41,997 bases of DNA from DASUTB01 sp036374835 (GTDB lineage: Bacteria > Actinomycetota > Actinomycetes > Jiangellales > Jiangellaceae), in NCBI GenBank assembly GCA_036374835.1, contig DASUTB010000031.1:1-41997 (forward strand), in the 5' to 3' direction. Of this stretch, positions 40,773-41,997 are shown piece after piece (position 1 is the stretch's first letter; each line of letters opens with the position of its first letter). A program made the position numbers and the translations under genes. Under the pieces are notes generated by a model. That model was not told the origin of the DNA, did not search any database, and was given only the letters and a program-made list of their open reading frames with translations.

Positions 40773-41997
40773 CCACCACTGCTCACCCGGAGCTGGAAGG
40801 CCTCGGGCGGTACGAGTACGGATGGGCTGACAGCGACGAGGCCGGAGCCGTCGCCAAGCGAGGCCTGTCCGAAGACGTCGTACGGGGGATCTCGGCGATG
40901 AAGAACGAGCCGGAGTGGATGCTCGAGAACCGGCTCAAGGCACTCAAGCTTTTCGACAAGAAGCCGACGCCGACGTGGGGCGCGGACGTGTCGGACATCG
41001 ACTTCGACAACATCAAGTACTTCGTCCGGTCCACCGAGAAGCAGGCCACCAGCTGGGAGGACCTGCCGGCGGACATCAAGAACACCTACGACAAGCTCGG
41101 CATCCCCGAGGCGGAGAAGCAGCGTCTCGTCGCCGGTGTTGCGGCGCAGTACGAGTCCGAGGTGGTCTACCACAAGATCCGCGAGGACCTTGAGGAGCAG
41201 GGTGTCATCTTCCTTGACACCGACACCGGGCTGCGCGAGCACCCGGAGCTGTTCGAGGAGTACTTCGGCTCGGTCATCCCGGCCGGCGACAACAAGTTCT
41301 CCGCGCTGAACACCGCGGTGGGGTCCGGCGGCTCGTTCATCTACGTGCCGAAGGGCGTGCACGTCGACAGCCCGCTGCAGGCCTACTTCCGGATCAACAC
41401 CGAGAACATGGGCCAGTTCGAGCGGACGCTGATCATCGTCGACGAGGACGCCTACGTGCACTACGTCGAGGGCTGCACGGCGCCGATCTACTCCTCAGAC
41501 TCGCTGCACTCGGCCGTCGTGGAGATCGTGGTCAAGAAGGGCGCCCGCTGCCGCTACACGACCATCCAGAACTGGTCGAACAACGTCTACAACCTGGTGA
41601 CCAAGCGCGCGACCTGCGAGGCCGGCGCCACCATGGAGTGGATCGACGGCAACATCGGCTCCAAGGTCACCATGAAGTACCCGGCCGTCTACCTGATGGG
41701 CGAGCACGCCAAGGGCGAGACGCTGTCCATCGCCTTCGCCGGCGAGGGTCAGCACCAGGACGCCGGCTCCAAGATGGTGCACTGCGCTCCGCACACCTCG
41801 TCCTCGATCATCTCCAAGTCCGTCGCTCGAGGTGGCGGTCGGACGTCGTACCGCGGACTGGTCCAGGTGCAGGAAGGCGCGCACCACTCGAAGTCGATCG
41901 TGAAGTGCGATGCCCTGCTGGTGGATCAGATAAGCCGCTCCGACACCTACCCGTACGTCGACGTCCGCGAGGACGATGTCTCGATGGCGCACGAGGC
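40769..41997 (+). CDS. sufB: Fe-S cluster assembly protein SufB (3' end cut by window edge)
   Basis: SufB is the scaffold subunit of the SufBCD complex that builds Fe-S clusters. The first 409 residues are visible. They include the N-terminal LSEDVVRGISAMKNEPEWMLENRLKAL, the core SGGSFIYVPKGVHVDSPLQAYFRIN and YVHYVEGCTAPIYSSDSLHSAVVEI, and the beta-helix segment GAGATMEWIDGN-type turns through KCDALLVDQISRSDTYPYVDVRED. ATG at 40769 has GGAGGGA upstream and overlaps the sufR stop. The VEGC-TAPIY junction, the site of the intein in the M. tuberculosis homologue as I recall it, is uninterrupted here. The stop lies beyond 41997. Confidence 0.97.
   Translation, partial: MTTTAHPELEGLGRYEYGWADSDEAGAVAKRGLSEDVVRGISAMKNEPEWMLENRLKALKLFDKKPTPTWGADVSDIDFDNIKYFVRSTEKQATSWEDLPADIKNTYDKLGIPEAEKQRLVAGVAAQYESEVVYHKIREDLEEQGVIFLDTDTGLREHPELFEEYFGSVIPAGDNKFSALNTAVGSGGSFIYVPKGVHVDSPLQAYFRINTENMGQFERTLIIVDEDAYVHYVEGCTAPIYSSDSLHSAVVEIVVKKGARCRYTTIQNWSNNVYNLVTKRATCEAGATMEWIDGNIGSKVTMKYPAVYLMGEHAKGETLSIAFAGEGQHQDAGSKMVHCAPHTSSSIISKSVARGGGRTSYRGLVQVQEGAHHSKSIVKCDALLVDQISRSDTYPYVDVREDDVSMAHE

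Noticed and set aside
41461..41520. An intein in SufB, as in M. tuberculosis.
   Set aside because: The VEGC-TAPIY region reads through normally and no intein motifs appear in the visible part of the gene.

Overview
The window is high-GC (roughly two thirds G+C) actinobacterial chromosome. The taxonomic markers are WhiA, an RbpA-family protein, OpcA paired with Zwf, a mycothiol-type DinB/maleylpyruvate isomerase protein, an actinobacterial SufR, frequent GTG starts, and the conserved order uvrA ... uvrC-rapZ-yvcK-whiA-gap-pgk-tpiA-secG ... opcA-zwf ... pgi-tal-tkt | ctaB. There is no mptB-like gene between the ABC transporter and sufR, which argues against a mycobacterium-like organism. I cannot name the genus from sequence alone.

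Layout. Positions 1-2129 (minus strand): a glutamine amidotransferase cut by the window edge, an MBL-fold hydrolase and a mycothiol-dependent-type enzyme. 2284-8451 (plus): the excision-repair genes uvrA and uvrC, separated by a Rieske-type lipoprotein and a small unknown gene. 8432-11265 (plus): rapZ-yvcK-whiA, overlapping each other and the uvrC end. 11445-14904: lower glycolysis gap-pgk-tpiA, then secG and an RbpA-family gene. 15466-23393 (minus): pentose-phosphate and upper-glycolysis genes in the transcription order tkt-tal-pgi, then zwf-opcA. A small plus-strand gene for a membrane protein with a DnaJ-like zinc motif sits between pgi and zwf. The pgl (devB) gene that follows opcA in several relatives is absent from that place. 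23623-24570: ctaB.

Positions 24571-37102 form a variable block of small independent units: a MOSC protein, a GH15 glucosidase/trehalase-like enzyme, a trxA-Crp/Fnr-FAD oxidase operon, an orphan PIN protein, an ECF sigma/membrane protein/secreted protein operon, YccF, a divergent MFS/LysR pair and a divergent epoxide hydrolase/TetR pair. From 37103 the conserved order resumes with ctaA, a two-gene ABC exporter, sufR and sufB; sufB is cut by the window end. CtaB and CtaA together convert heme B to heme A for the terminal oxidase. SufR-SufB begins the iron-sulfur cluster assembly operon.

The most unusual content is intergenic. A 60-bp dispersed repeat occurs three times; in two places it supplies the last codons and stop of unrelated genes (uvrA, ctaB). 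A partial fourth copy of its left box precedes a different 16-bp palindrome after tpiA. Seven GATCAGGT-type motifs in mostly alternating orientation fill the gap between rbpA and opcA and can form three stem-loops. A 25-bp inverted repeat lies upstream of zwf. Many genes have a -10-like hexamer 6-8 nt before the start codon and no clear ribosome-binding site, which suggests leaderless transcripts. No RNA gene, CRISPR array, transposase or phage gene was recognised.
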